From Myxococcales bacterium (GTDB lineage: Bacteria > Myxococcota_A > Polyangia > Polyangiales > Polyangiaceae), in NCBI GenBank assembly GCA_016706225.1, contig JADJKB010000025.1:186001-250000 (forward strand): a DNA stretch of 64,000 bases, given 5' to 3'. A program made the position numbers and the translations under genes. Positions 1 to 9,731 of the stretch are shown one piece after another (position 1 is the stretch's first letter; the number at the start of each line of letters is the position of its first letter). The notes below the pieces were generated by a model. It saw nothing but the letters and a program-made list of their open reading frames with translations, searched no databases and was not told the DNA's origin.

Positions 1-821
1 ATCGACCCGAGCCAGCGGAACTCGTGCGCCTCGAGTGCCGACCGCCAGGCCCCTGCTTCGGCGATGTCGAGCGCGAGCCCCGTCTCGTGATTGCTCTCGC
101 CGGGCGGCGTCGCGAGCTTGATGCCGCAGCGCTGGCCCGCAGCCCAGCGCCATAACAAGTACTGCTGAGCGACCGTGCGGAGCGCGCTGTTGACGGTCAT
201 CTTCTTCGTCTTGTTCGCGTCGAGCGCCTTGACCAGGTGATCGCGAGCTGGCGCGTGCAGGTACAGAAATACGTTACGCGCCGTGACCAGGTTGGGCCGC
301 GACGGAACGCTGGCGAACGCCCTGCCATCGATGCAGCGAGCCTGGATCACGATCTGCCGGCTCAGACCGTCCACACTCGACGTGGAGCAAGTTCGCGCTG
401 CCGCCTCGCGCACGGTCCCGGCGCGCGCGGGCTTGTCGGGCTTGGGTTTCGCACGTTCGTCCGTCGGCGGTTCGTCGTCGCCGTCATCGACGGGCTCGAA
501 CTTGGACAGGCTCGGTTCGCTGGGAACCGACGGCACTTCGGCTGACTCGACCGGCGCCGGACTCTCGGTCGGCGGGTTCGCGCTCGGCGTGCTCGGCGGA
601 ATGACCACGCCGGTTTTTCGTGTATTCAAGATTGAGCGGACGTCGAGCGCGATCACCGCGAGGATGGCGACAAAAGCGGCCGAGAGACCGAGCGTACGCC
701 GCGATGTCCACGGCTGGCGCGGCGTCGGCGCAACCGACGGAGCCGGCTCGAATTGCGACTCCGTCGACGAGCTCGGCTCGCCGGCAGGCTCGTCGCCGGG
801 TTCGAAGTCGTCGGCCGTCAT
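1..821 (-). CDS. Membrane-anchored M15-type peptidase (partial)
   Basis: The frame opens at an ATG at 819-821 and runs off the left edge, so the C-terminus is missing. An acidic N-terminal tail of about 35 residues is followed by one membrane helix (about residues 41-58, LGLSAAFVAILAVIALDV). A Pro/Glu-rich linker of about 75 residues then leads to the catalytic region. Near the visible end is SNHETGLALDIAE, which matches the SxHxxGxAxD zinc motif of M15 D,D- or L,D-carboxypeptidases (VanY/DacC type). The family trims peptidoglycan stem peptides; the helix-plus-linker layout would place the enzyme in the periplasm, tethered to the inner membrane. The catalytic Glu and last His should lie outside the window. 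Family assignment rests on one strong motif. Confidence 0.8.
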   Translation of the reverse strand, partial: MTADDFEPGDEPAGEPSSSTESQFEPAPSVAPTPRQPWTSRRTLGLSAAFVAILAVIALDVRSILNTRKTGVVIPPSTPSANPPTESPAPVESAEVPSVPSEPSLSKFEPVDDGDDEPPTDERAKPKPDKPARAGTVREAAARTCSTSSVDGLSRQIVIQARCIDGRAFASVPSRPNLVTARNVFLYLHAPARDHLVKALDANKTKKMTVNSALRTVAQQYLLWRWAAGQRCGIKLATPPGESNHETGLALDIAEAGAWRSALEAHEFRWLGS

Positions 822-1019
822 CGGCCCGCCGCGTTACCGCGTACGCGAGCGCAGGGCAAGCGCGACGGCGGGTTGCAAGGAGCGCGGACGGTCCCCCAAG
901 CCACGTGCTCTGGCTGACATGCACACCGCCGTGAGCCAACGCCCGCTGCAGCCGGACCCGTGCGGGTGCGTTGACGGGCCGCTTCGGTCGACATAACACC
1001 GCAGACATGGGCGGCTGTC

Positions 1020-1874
1020 GTGATGGACGATTCTAGGGGCTCATGTCCGACCGTTGCAGAGCGCGCTGCGAGCGCGCGGGCGGCAATCGGTGAGCTTTTC
1101 CGGACCGGGGTCGAGCTCGACGCCAGATGGAGCTCGAGACTGTCTTTGCCTTTCCCAACGTGCTGGCCGCTCGAACCGGGGCAAACGCTCGTGACTTATG
1201 CGGCTGCGCTGCGGGCCGGCAGCACACCGACGCTGTTCGAGCACAGTGACCTGCTCGGTCGGGTGGTTCACGACCCCGCGCTCGGGTTGGCGCCGAGCTT
1301 CGAGCGGTTGTCGAACGGTGTCGAGGCGACCGGTGTCACGGCGGCGCAGCCGATCGCGGCAGCGGAAGCGGAGCAGCTCACTGCTCTGCCGTCCCTCGAT
1401 GAAGCGTTCTTCGCCATGGCCGGCGGTCGGAGCTCGATCGAGCTCGAGCACGCCGTCCGGGCTCGGGTGGCGTTCTTCCGCAAGACCCACGGCTGGCTGT
1501 ATGCCATGGCGGCTCGGCTCCACCCGGCCTTTACGCACTGGCTCGACACGCCAATCGGCTCGGGGCCGGCTCCCGACGCGGCAGGATTACTGCGCTTCGA
1601 GCGTGCGACGGCCCCGAGCGGACGCGCGATGTTGGTGCTGGCTCGCGGAGTTTCGTTCGAGGAGTTTCCGGCTCACGCGCAGCCCTTCGTCGACGTCGTG
1701 CGGGCCCACATCGAACAACGCGTGGACGGGCCCGACGAGCGATTGTGGTTGTTGAAGGTGGGCGCACACTCTCTCTCGATTTCATGGGACGGCTCGGATC
1801 CTGACGTGATCGTGATGGCGGCGGACGACACGCCCGACTCGGCGCTGTCTGGGCTCGCGGACCGGCTGGCGTGA
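1020..1874 (+). CDS. Hypothetical protein, 284 aa
   Basis: Not recognised. GTG at 1020 is directly followed by ATG at 1023, and either may be the start. No signal peptide or membrane helix is visible. The protein is Ala/Arg-rich and mixed in charge, with no repeats and no Cys motif; the segment around residues 135-185 looks helical. It is probably cytoplasmic. It lies between the divergent peptidase on its left and a convergent LRR gene on its right, so it is likely monocistronic. Codon usage is like its neighbours. Confidence 0.6.
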   Translation: MMDDSRGSCPTVAERAASARAAIGELFRTGVELDARWSSRLSLPFPTCWPLEPGQTLVTYAAALRAGSTPTLFEHSDLLGRVVHDPALGLAPSFERLSNGVEATGVTAAQPIAAAEAEQLTALPSLDEAFFAMAGGRSSIELEHAVRARVAFFRKTHGWLYAMAARLHPAFTHWLDTPIGSGPAPDAAGLLRFERATAPSGRAMLVLARGVSFEEFPAHAQPFVDVVRAHIEQRVDGPDERLWLLKVGAHSLSISWDGSDPDVIVMAADDTPDSALSGLADRLA

Positions 1875-1914
1875 GCGCTAACCGACCGGGACCCAGCGTC
1901 CGTCGCGTCGACCT

Positions 1915-2427
1915 CTAGCCGAGGGTCTCCACCGTCCAGAGCACAGCGGCCGGTGTGGGTCTAGGATCGCCTTGCCAGTGGAGCCAGGGCAGCGGCCCAA
2001 ACTTGGCTTCGAGCTCGGCGCCCAGGGCGCTCCGGCCCCAACCGATCACCGCACCTTGGTCGACCGAGGGGTCGTCGCAGGGATCCGGAAACCCGTTCGA
2101 CGCGAGGTTTACGTAGCGGAGCCGCGGCAAGTTCTTCGACGCGCACAGCGCCTCGAGGCCTGTTTGCCCGAGCTGGCAGTAGCCGAGATCCAGCCAGGAG
2201 AGCTGAGCGACGTACGGCGAAGCGGCGAGCAGCGCGGCCCCCGCCGGCCCAATGCTCTGGTCGAAGAGATCGAGGGCGACGACGTTGCCGAGGAGAGGCA
2301 ACGCAAACAGCTCGGCAGAGCGAGCCGCTACATCGACTACTTTGAGCGAGAGCGTGTCGTTCGCCGCGACCACAGGCGGTTGGGCGAGGAGAGCTTCGAG
2401 GCTGAGCTTGACTTCGACCAGGGCCAT
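1915..2427 (-). CDS. Small leucine-rich-repeat protein, 170 aa
   Basis: Residues about 40-110 hold three leucine-rich repeats of the ribonuclease-inhibitor-like type (VVALDLFDQSIG, LSWLDLGYCQLG, LRYVNLASNGF), with the LxxLxLxxNxL spacing. There is no signal peptide, so it is presumably a cytoplasmic interaction protein. Such short LRR proteins are numerous in myxobacteria, often in the TIGR02996 repeat-companion family, though that N-terminal domain is not evident here. It stands alone and is convergent with the hypothetical gene on its left. The target cannot be inferred. Confidence 0.65.
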   Translation of the reverse strand: MALVEVKLSLEALLAQPPVVAANDTLSLKVVDVAARSAELFALPLLGNVVALDLFDQSIGPAGAALLAASPYVAQLSWLDLGYCQLGQTGLEALCASKNLPRLRYVNLASNGFPDPCDDPSVDQGAVIGWGRSALGAELEAKFGPLPWLHWQGDPRPTPAAVLWTVETLG

Positions 2428-2514
2428 GTGTGGTCCGCGTGCATCGTAGACTCGACTAGAGCGCTTTCGCAGAGCGAAATACGCGGCGGCGCTCGGCCGC
2501 GCCCCGCGCGGGGC

Positions 2515-5506
2515 TCACGCTCGCGCAGGTTTCAACACCACGGCCCGGCCGTGCCGCCCGTCCAGGTAGATGCGGAGCGGTTGCTCGAGCTCGACGTGGC
2601 GCACCAGAGCCGATTCCCGCGCCGAGGGTTGGTCGTTCAGCCAGCTCTCGTCGATGCGCGCATTCGCTTGGGGTGTGGCGGTCAGATAGCCGACATGCGC
2701 CGCCGTCAGGTTGTGGAAGAAGTGAGTGCCTTGTGACGACTCGAGCAGCTCGCCTCGGAGAGGAGTCTCGACGATCACGCGGGAATTGGCGATGTGAGTC
2801 CAGTCCACCGGGATCCCGAGGTGTGGATCCGACGAGCCCCAGCGACCAGGCCCGACCAGCAGATACTTCCGGCCGTGTGCCCGCAGGTTGGCGTCAATTT
2901 CCCGAAGCTCGATGGCAGCGGCGCGCGTCTCCTGCGCCGAGAGGTACCCGCTCTTGACGTAGACGACGTCGCGCACGTCTTCGATGATGCCGTTGCCGAG
3001 TGAGCGCTCCGTCCGGATCAGGGTTTCGTCGGCGTCGAAGGCGTCGAAGGCGACATGCACGGGAGCGGGATCTTGGCTCGCCATGGGCCGCGCCTGCAGC
3101 ACGTACAGCCTCGGCACCTTGCTGCGCTGGCCGGGCTCCGGAGAGCGACCGTAGTCCCCCATGTCCACGGCGAACTCGAGCTCCACCTCCGAATTCATGG
3201 CTTTGCCGACCACGGCCAGGAGCTCGGTGATGGCCTCCGCCAGCGGGATGGCCTTCCAGCGCAACACGTTGGCAAAGGTGACGGCGCGCGGGCCCGGCAG
3301 CGCCAGGTTCTCCCGGATGGCGTCGTCGTCGACCGAGTAGACGCTGCCGGCGAGCGCCAGCGTTCCGTCGCCCTCGGCCACATCCAGGTCGTACAAGCGC
3401 AAGAGCCCGTGCGGGTCGGCCGCAAAGTCGATCAGCGGCGAGCTCAGGTCCAGCGCGTAGAACTGGCGTTGTGTGCTCTCGAGCACCTGCGCCGGACGCC
3501 CGAACTGGGGCAGGACGCCCGGGTGGGCCGGGCTGAAGCGGACGCCCGAGCCCTGCGCCACGACCATCTGGCCGAGACCCAGAGCGATCACCGCCAGACC
3601 TTGGTCGGCTCGTTGCGGCCCGATGGGGTAATAGTTGTACGACTGCGCAACGCCGGAGATGGGCGGGTAGAAACGCTCCCCATGCTTTTGTCCGATGATC
3701 TGCTGCACCAGCACGCCCATCTTTTCATCCTCGGCGCTGTGGGGGTGAGCTGCCGAATAGGTGCGGGCGTCCCGCGCGAACATCGAGGCGTAGACCGCCT
3801 TGATCGCGCGCTGGAGCCTGAAGCGCACCTCGGGATCGGGGTGGTTGTTGGGCAACATGTAGGTGGCGTACACGCCGGCGAAAGGTTGGAAGCGGGCGTC
3901 CTCGCGCAGACTGGAGGAGCGCACCGCGAGCGGGCCTTCCAGTGCCCAGTACGCCTCGTGCAGCTCGGCCAAGAAACTCTCCGACAGGCGCGCCTGCATG
4001 ATCACGCGGCGGATCTCGGGGTCATCACGCCGGCCGAGGAGCTTGACGTCGATCTGTCGAATGAAGCGATCGAACTCCCCGACGCTGATGGCGACCGTCT
4101 TGGGAATGCGGATCTCGAGCTCCGGGAAGCGCTGGATCAGGCCTTCCTGCACCAAGAGTCCGCTCACGAAGCCGATGCTGCGTGCCTTGCCACCGATGGA
4201 CCCAGTGCCAATGCGCATGAAGCGGTTGCTGGGTGAGCGGGTGCCCGTCGCCAGGTCGGTCACAACGCCGGCCTGATCGTGATCCGAGGCCTGGCGCAGG
4301 ACCTCCTGCAAGTAGGTCCGCACGCGCTCGGGTTTGTTGAAGTCGGCCAGGGTGATGCCGCGCGTGTAACGCGCGATCTGGAACATCGAGCGCGCCTTGA
4401 GCCAGCGCGAAAAATCGTGGCGCTTGGCGTGGTGCAGAATGGATTCGAGTGGCACGTGCTCCAGGGCTTCAGCGAGCTCGGAGCACACTGCGGGCGGTGG
4501 CGACCTGGGTGCCGTCGGGCAGGCGAAAGATGAACTCGCCGAAACCGAGGTGTTCTTCCAGGAACCGACGCACGACCTGCATGGCGTCGGGGGCGTTCTT
4601 GTCGGCAAATCGCACGTCCGCCTCCCGCGCCGCCGCGGCGAAGGAGGCGTCGGAGGAGTGGAGCAGCATGGGCGGCGGGTCCTCGCGCTGTCGGACCAAC
4701 TCGAGCAGCTGAAACCCCGCGCGGGGCTCGAGCTGGCCGCCTCGGGGGAACGAGACGTCGCTGATGATCCCCATCACGTTGCTGGCCCAGCGCTCCAGCA
4801 AGCGTCTGGCATCTTCGAACGTGCGCGCCAGGAGGATCTTCGGCCGGGCGTGGATGCGGAGCGCCCGATGAAACTCGTTGACACCCTCCGCGACCAGCGA
4901 GCGCGACTGCCGCATGAGCTCCGGATACAGGAGCGTCAGGAAACCGGAGAACGCCCGGACACTGTCTTCCACGACGATGATGACCTGAATGTCGGCCGCA
5001 TCGACGTCGTGATCGACGTTGGCCATGTCCTCGATGAGCTTGACGACGGCGAGCATGATGCCCGCGTCGCCGCTCCAGAGCAGGACCTGATCGAAATACC
5101 CCTCTTCCGCCGGCGGGAGGGAGCCGAGCTGCGCCTCGTCGAACACCAGGAGCACCAGCGGCAGAGCCCCGTGCAAGCTGCGGATCTGCCGGCCCAGATC
5201 GGCAACGTCGGTGCCGGGCAGCGAGCTGGCGATCAGCACCAGCTGGAAGGGCCGGCGCGTGAGCAGGGCCAGCGCGGCCTCCGCCGATTTGGCGTGGGTG
5301 ATCCGCGGTGCCCAGGACAGCTCCAGCTCGGAGTAGCTGGCAAAGATCCGGTGGGTGAGCGGCCCGTCCTCCTCGAGCAGGAATGCGTCGTAAGCCGAGG
5401 AGACCAGCAGGACCTCCCGCACTCGGTTTGGCATCAGCGCGTGGAACTGTTCACGCCAATGCGAGCGGATGCGCGGGAGGGCCGGCCGGGACGGCTTGCC
5501 TGGCAT
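2515..5506 (-). CDS. Two receiver-like domains fused to a PEP/pyruvate-binding (PPDK_N) module; frameshifted
   Basis: ATG at 5506 lies 3 bases after the gdhA stop, so the two genes are probably co-transcribed. The N-terminal third has two receiver-like domains; the second contains IQVIIVVEDS and GIISDVSFP, fitting a phospho-acceptor Asp. After a linker the PEP synthase/PPDK N-terminal domain begins near FMRIGTGSIGGKARSIGF, continues with LAVRSSSLREDARFQPFAGVY, and has RPMAS near the C-terminal third. There is no phospho-His swivelling domain or PEP-utilising TIM barrel, so full PEP synthase activity is not expected. The two halves are in different frames: around 4480 one extra C (CTCC for CTC) separates SVL from ELAEALEHVP, and removing it restores one protein of about 997 residues. 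This is a sequencing error or a very recent mutation. Confidence 0.75.
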
Positions 5507-5508
5507 CC

Positions 5509-6477
5509 CTAGACGATGCCTTGATCGAGCATCGAGTCGGCGACCTTGACGAAGCCGGCGATGTTGGCGCCCGCGACGTAGTCGATGAACTCGCCCTGCT
5601 TGCCGTACTTCACGCACTCCGGTGTGGATCGAGCGCATGATGATGTGAAGGCGGTTGTCGACCTCTTCCGGGTCCAGCTGAGGTGAGCGGCGTTCTGCGC
5701 CATCTCGAGACCCGACGTGGCCACGCCGCCGGCGTTGGCTGCTGCCCGGACCGTACAGGAGGTGCGCTTCGCGGAAGACGCTGACCCCTTCCGGTGTCGT
5801 GGGCATGTTGGCACCCTCCGACACACAGATGCAGCCGTTCTTGACCAAAGGTTTGTGCGTCGTTGCCATCGAGCTCGTTCTCGATGGCGCAGGGCAGCGC
5901 GATCTCGCTGGAATGCCCCAGGGGCGCTGGCCTTCGCGATAGCTTGCGCCGGGATACTGCGCCACGTACTCGGCGATGCGCCCGCGGCGGATGTTCTTCA
6001 GGTTCATCACCCACGCCAGTTTGTCCGGCCCGATGCCGTCGGGATCGAAGATGGTTCCAGCGGAATCCGAGAGTGAGACCACCTTGCCCCCTGAGTGCTC
6101 GTTGACCTTCTCCACCGCGTATTGCGCGACGTTGCCGCTTCCCGACACGGTGACGGTCGCGCCTTCGAAGGAGCGCCCGCGCGTGGCGAGCATCTCTTGA
6201 GCGAAGTAGGTGGCACCGTAGCCGGTCGCCTCCGGTCGGATCAGTGAGCCGCCCCAGTTGATGCCCTTGCCGGTGAGCACCCCGGTGAACTCGTTGCGGA
6301 GTTTTTTGTATCGGGCTCGGTGGCTCGCTCCAGGATCTTGGCGTTCCTGTAGGCTGGGTTGCGCTCGATCACCGGCATGACCGACTCCACCACCTCGCGG
6401 ACAGCCTGGAGAAATTCGGTCTCGCCCGGGTTCTTGGCCTGGACTCGTTCCATGAATGCGTCGACTGAAGTGGTCAT
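5509..6477 (-). pseudogene. gdhA: NADP-type glutamate dehydrogenase, internally deleted and frameshifted
   Basis: The start MTTSVDAFMERVQAKNPGET and the C-terminal pieces (GKGINWGGSLIRPEATGYG, VSGSGNVAQYAVEK, SEGANMPTTPEGVSVF, AGGVATSGLEMAQNAAHL, GANIAGFVKVADSM) match hexameric GDH of the GdhA type, which makes glutamate from 2-oxoglutarate and ammonia. At about 6307 ERATEPD jumps to KKLRNEFTG, losing about 125 residues, including the stretch with the glutamate-binding and catalytic lysines. Frame breaks also lie near 5910, 5847, 5743, 5670 and 5620, several explained by a shortened homopolymer (CCCC to CCC, AAGG to AG). As written, no active enzyme is possible. Protein-level conservation is intact around every break, so error or misassembly competes with recent decay. 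Confidence 0.85.
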
Positions 6478-6487
6478 GACCGCGCTC

Positions 6488-6513
6488 CTTGGGGGCCCGT
6501 TTTGGGCCCCAAG
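6488..6513 (-). promoter_or_regulatory. Hairpin overlapping the gdhA ribosome-binding site
   Basis: In the mRNA sense the arms CTTGGGGCCC and GGGCCCCCAAG (one bulged base) flank a short AAAAC loop. The last AAG of the 3' arm is the first half of the AAGGAG Shine-Dalgarno sequence (6485-6490), 7 bases before the gdhA ATG. Folding would mask the ribosome site, so translational control is plausible. The stem is strong (10 pairs, mostly G-C). No ligand or protein can be named from the sequence. Confidence 0.5.
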
Positions 6514-6692
6514 AACCTACTCCTCTGCTTGGCCGGACGCGATGGGGACCGCGCGGAACCACGGAGCGCGCCGCGTGCGACGGCGATTTCTGCGTGGTCC
6601 CATCTCGAGTGGTGCGCGGGCGCTCGAGCCAGCAGCGTCTCCTGGACTCGGGCCTCTCGATGTGGAACATACCCCCGGCACTTGGAGACCTC

Positions 6693-7546
6693 ATGACACG
6701 CACGAAGCTCGCCGCGACCCCTGCCATCTTGCTGTTTGCCGCTGCTCTTCTGGTTCCGCCGGGTTGCTCCAGTAGCGGGGGTGGTGGTGGGTACAGCTGC
6801 GCCGATGGTGGCACTTGCCCGTCGGGTTACACTTGCGACCTCAGCGGTGTTTGCCAGTCGGTCGGTACGGGCGGCGGCGGCGCTGGCGGCGGCGTCGGCG
6901 CCAGCGGTGGGTTCGGCGCAAGCGGTGGGTTCGGCGCAACGGGCGGTGTCGGCGCAACGGGCGGTCTCAGTGGTGGCGGCGGGTTTGGCGCGACGGGCGC
7001 GACCGGGGGCGTCGGCGCGAGCGGCGGCTTCGGTGCAACCGGTGGCGTCGGCGCGACGGGCGGCACTGCCCCGACGGGCGGCAGCGATGACACGGGCGCG
7101 ACCGGTGGTACGGGCGCGACCGGTGGTACGGGCGCGACCGGCGGTACGGGCGCGACTGGCGGTACGGGCGCGACTGGCGGTACGGGCGCCACCGGCGGCA
7201 GCGGCGGCAGCGGCGGTGGTGTTGCGCTGCCCCCCGGCTGCGTGATGGGCGGCGTAACCTTGCTGTGTAACCCGCTCACCAACTCGGGCTGCACCGTGGC
7301 CGGCGAGGCCTGCGACATCGCCTACAGCGGCGCGGTCGCCAGCACGAAGTGCTTCCCCGCACCCAACACGGCCCAGGCGGGTCAGACGTGCGACAACGGT
7401 GCCGGACCGTATTGCGTCGCCACCTACCGCTGCACCGGAGAGCCGGGGTGTGCGCCAAGTTCTGTTGCTCCAGCGCCGAGTGCGGCGGCAAGACCTGCAC
7501 ACCGATCGACACGACGAACGTGGGCAGTCTAGGCTACTGCAACTGA
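6693..7546 (+). CDS. Lipoprotein with Gly/Ala/Thr repeat linker; one frameshift
   Basis: ATG at 6693 follows a GGAG site. The signal peptide ends in a lipobox (LVPPGC), then a short Cys segment (CADGGTCPSGYTC), a roughly 115-residue GATGG-type linker, and a C-terminal Cys-rich domain (LPPGCVMGG, GEACDIAYSG, GQTCDNGAGPYC). At 7445-7448 four Gs are present where five would keep the frame. With the extra base the protein continues VCAKFCCSSAECGGKTCTP to a stop at 7546. Without it, translation runs into a basic nonsense tail and stops at 7532. This is a typical myxobacterial surface lipoprotein of unknown role. Confidence 0.7.
7092..7199 (+). repeat. 18-bp tandem repeat, six units, inside a lipoprotein linker
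   Basis: Six head-to-tail copies of ACGGGCGCGACCGGTGGT with few substitutions encode TGATGG. The array is in frame, so unit loss or gain would only change linker length. Confidence 0.9.
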
Positions 7547-7573
7547 CGCAGGTCATCGCTCTCGGTGGGGCAG

Positions 7574-9724
7574 ATGCGTGACGCAGCACTCATCGAGCGG
7601 ATCGCACGCGAGCTCCGCGTTCCGCCGCGAGGGGCGACAGCGGCGCTCGCCCTGTTCGATGGCGGGGCTACCGTGCCGTTCGTCGCGCGGTATCGCAAGG
7701 AGGCCACGGGTGGGCTCGATGAGGTCCAGCTGCGCGCGATCGCCGAACGGGCGAAATACCTGTCGGAGCTCGGGGATGCGCGCAGGGTGGCGCTCGAGGC
7801 GATCCGCGCACAAGGCAAGCTCACTCCGGAGCTCGAACGGGCGATCACGCTGTGTGAGACGAAGGCCGAACTCGAGCACCTGTACGCGCCCTTCCGGAGC
7901 AAACGCCGCACGCGCGGCCAGATCGCCAAGGAGCTCGGGCTCGAGCCGCTGGCCGACCTGATCTGGAAGCACGACGCCAGCGAGAGTCCCGAGGCAGCGG
8001 CGCGCAGGTTCGTCGCGCAAAATCCCGAGATCGGCTCGGCTGAGGCGGCCCTCGACGGCGCGGTCGACATCTGTGCCGAGCGCATCTCCGAAGACCCCGC
8101 CGCGCGCCGTCGGGTCGCCGAGGAGCTGCGACGCGGCACCGTGCGCGTGAAAAAGGCGACGAAGTTTCGGACGCAGACCACGAAGTTCGACAACTACGCG
8201 AGCTTCGCCGAGCCCGTCGCGAAGCTCGCGCCGCACCGCTATCTGGCGATTTGCCGCGGTGAGAACGAGGGCGTGCTCAGGCCGAGCTTCGAATTGGACG
8301 ACGCTCGTGTCACCCGGGAGCTCGAGCGGTTGGTCGGACTCCGAGCCGGTGATGCGTGGGGAAAGCTGCTTGCTCGTGCGGTCGACGAGGCACTCTCGCG
8401 GTTGCTCGTTCCTGCCGCGCGTTCTGCCGTGCGCGCGGAGTTGCTGGACGTTGCGGAGCGCGACGCGGTGAAGGTGTTCGCCAAGAACCTGGAGCAACTG
8501 CTCCTGGCAGCACCCTTCGGCGGGCGCTGGGTGCTGGGGATCGATCCCGGGCAACGCACGGGCTGCAAGTGCGTCGTGCTCGACGCGACTGGAACGTTGG
8601 TCGAGCACAGCGTCATCAACCTGGTCCAGGGCCAAAACGCCGAGCGAGCCGCCGAACAAACCCTCTCCGGTCTGCTCGACCGCCATCCCATTGCGGCCGT
8701 GGCGGTAGGCAACGGCACGCATGGGCGCGAGACCGAGAGCTTCGTCCGCCAGCTCCTGAAACGCAGAGGCAACGCCGATGTGCTCTGCGTTTCGATCAAT
8801 GAGGCCGACGCCAATGTATACTCAACGAGCGATGTGGCTCGCCAAGAGCTGCCCGATCACGACGTCACGGTGCGGGGGGCCGTCAGCATCGGCCGCCGGC
8901 TGCAGGATCCGCTGTCCGAGCTGGTGAAGGTCGATCCCAAGAGCGTCGGAGTTGGCCAGTATCAGCACGACGTGAGTGAAACCTTGCTCGAAGCGAAACT
9001 CGATGAGGTGGTCGAGAGCTGCGTGAATCGTGTTGGCGTCGAGCTGAACACTGCGAGCCCCTCGCTGCTCGGTCGAGTGTCGGGGATCGGTGAGAAGCTC
9101 GCGCAGCGCATCGCGGAATACCGGAAGGCCCACGGCCGGTTCGTGTCCCGGCAGCAGCTGACCCAGGTCCATGGGCTGGGGGCGCGCACCTTCGAACAAG
9201 CGGCCGGTTTCTTGCGGGTTCACGGAGCCGAGCACCCCCTCGACGCGAGCGGTGTTCATCCGGAACGCTACCGACTGGTCGAGAGCATGGCGCGCGATCT
9301 CGGCGTCGGCCTCCGGGACCTGCTTCGGGAGCCTCAGCTGCTCGAGCGGCTGGAGCGGAGCAAATACCTATCGGCAGACGTGGGCGACTACACCCTCGAT
9401 CACATCGTTGCCGAGCTGAAGCGGCCGGGTCGTGACCCGCGAGCCGAGTTCGAGGCGCCGAGCTTCCGGGATGACGTGCGCAGCATCGAGGACGTCAGCG
9501 CGGGCATGGTGCTCGAGGGGCGCGTGACGAACGTGACTGCCTTCGGCGCGTTCGTGGACATCGGTGTGCACCAGGACGGTCTGGTGCACATCTCCGCCCT
9601 GGCCGACCGCTTCGTGACGGACCCGAACGAGGTCGTCGCTGTGGGTGATCTGCTCCGCGTCCGGGTGCTGAGCGTCGATCTGGAGCGCAAACGCATCAGC
9701 CTGAGCGCAAAGTCGGCGGGCTGA
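7574..9724 (+). CDS. tex: Tex, S1-domain nucleic-acid-binding transcription accessory protein
   Basis: Full-length Tex architecture: helical N-terminal region with FVARYRKEATGGLDEVQLR, YqgF/RNase H-like domain beginning WVLGIDPGQRTGCKCVVLD, helix-hairpin-helix segment (GIGEKLAQRIAEYRKAHG, VHGLGARTFEQAAGFLR), and a C-terminal S1 domain (GMVLEGRVTNVTAFGAFVDI). The length of about 717 residues is normal for the family. Tex binds RNA/DNA and is linked to transcription and translation fidelity; it is cytoplasmic. GTG at 7565 is an alternative start 3 codons upstream. It stands alone and is convergent with the next gene. Confidence 0.96.
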   Translation: MRDAALIERIARELRVPPRGATAALALFDGGATVPFVARYRKEATGGLDEVQLRAIAERAKYLSELGDARRVALEAIRAQGKLTPELERAITLCETKAELEHLYAPFRSKRRTRGQIAKELGLEPLADLIWKHDASESPEAAARRFVAQNPEIGSAEAALDGAVDICAERISEDPAARRRVAEELRRGTVRVKKATKFRTQTTKFDNYASFAEPVAKLAPHRYLAICRGENEGVLRPSFELDDARVTRELERLVGLRAGDAWGKLLARAVDEALSRLLVPAARSAVRAELLDVAERDAVKVFAKNLEQLLLAAPFGGRWVLGIDPGQRTGCKCVVLDATGTLVEHSVINLVQGQNAERAAEQTLSGLLDRHPIAAVAVGNGTHGRETESFVRQLLKRRGNADVLCVSINEADANVYSTSDVARQELPDHDVTVRGAVSIGRRLQDPLSELVKVDPKSVGVGQYQHDVSETLLEAKLDEVVESCVNRVGVELNTASPSLLGRVSGIGEKLAQRIAEYRKAHGRFVSRQQLTQVHGLGARTFEQAAGFLRVHGAEHPLDASGVHPERYRLVESMARDLGVGLRDLLREPQLLERLERSKYLSADVGDYTLDHIVAELKRPGRDPRAEFEAPSFRDDVRSIEDVSAGMVLEGRVTNVTAFGAFVDIGVHQDGLVHISALADRFVTDPNEVVAVGDLLRVRVLSVDLERKRISLSAKSAG

Positions 9725-9731
9725 TGCGAGC

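Noticed and set aside
3055..4236. Long open frame on the plus strand opposite the PEP/pyruvate-binding gene
   Set aside because: Composition is Arg/His/Gly-rich nonsense and the minus strand carries recognisable PPDK_N motifs; high GC keeps antisense frames open.
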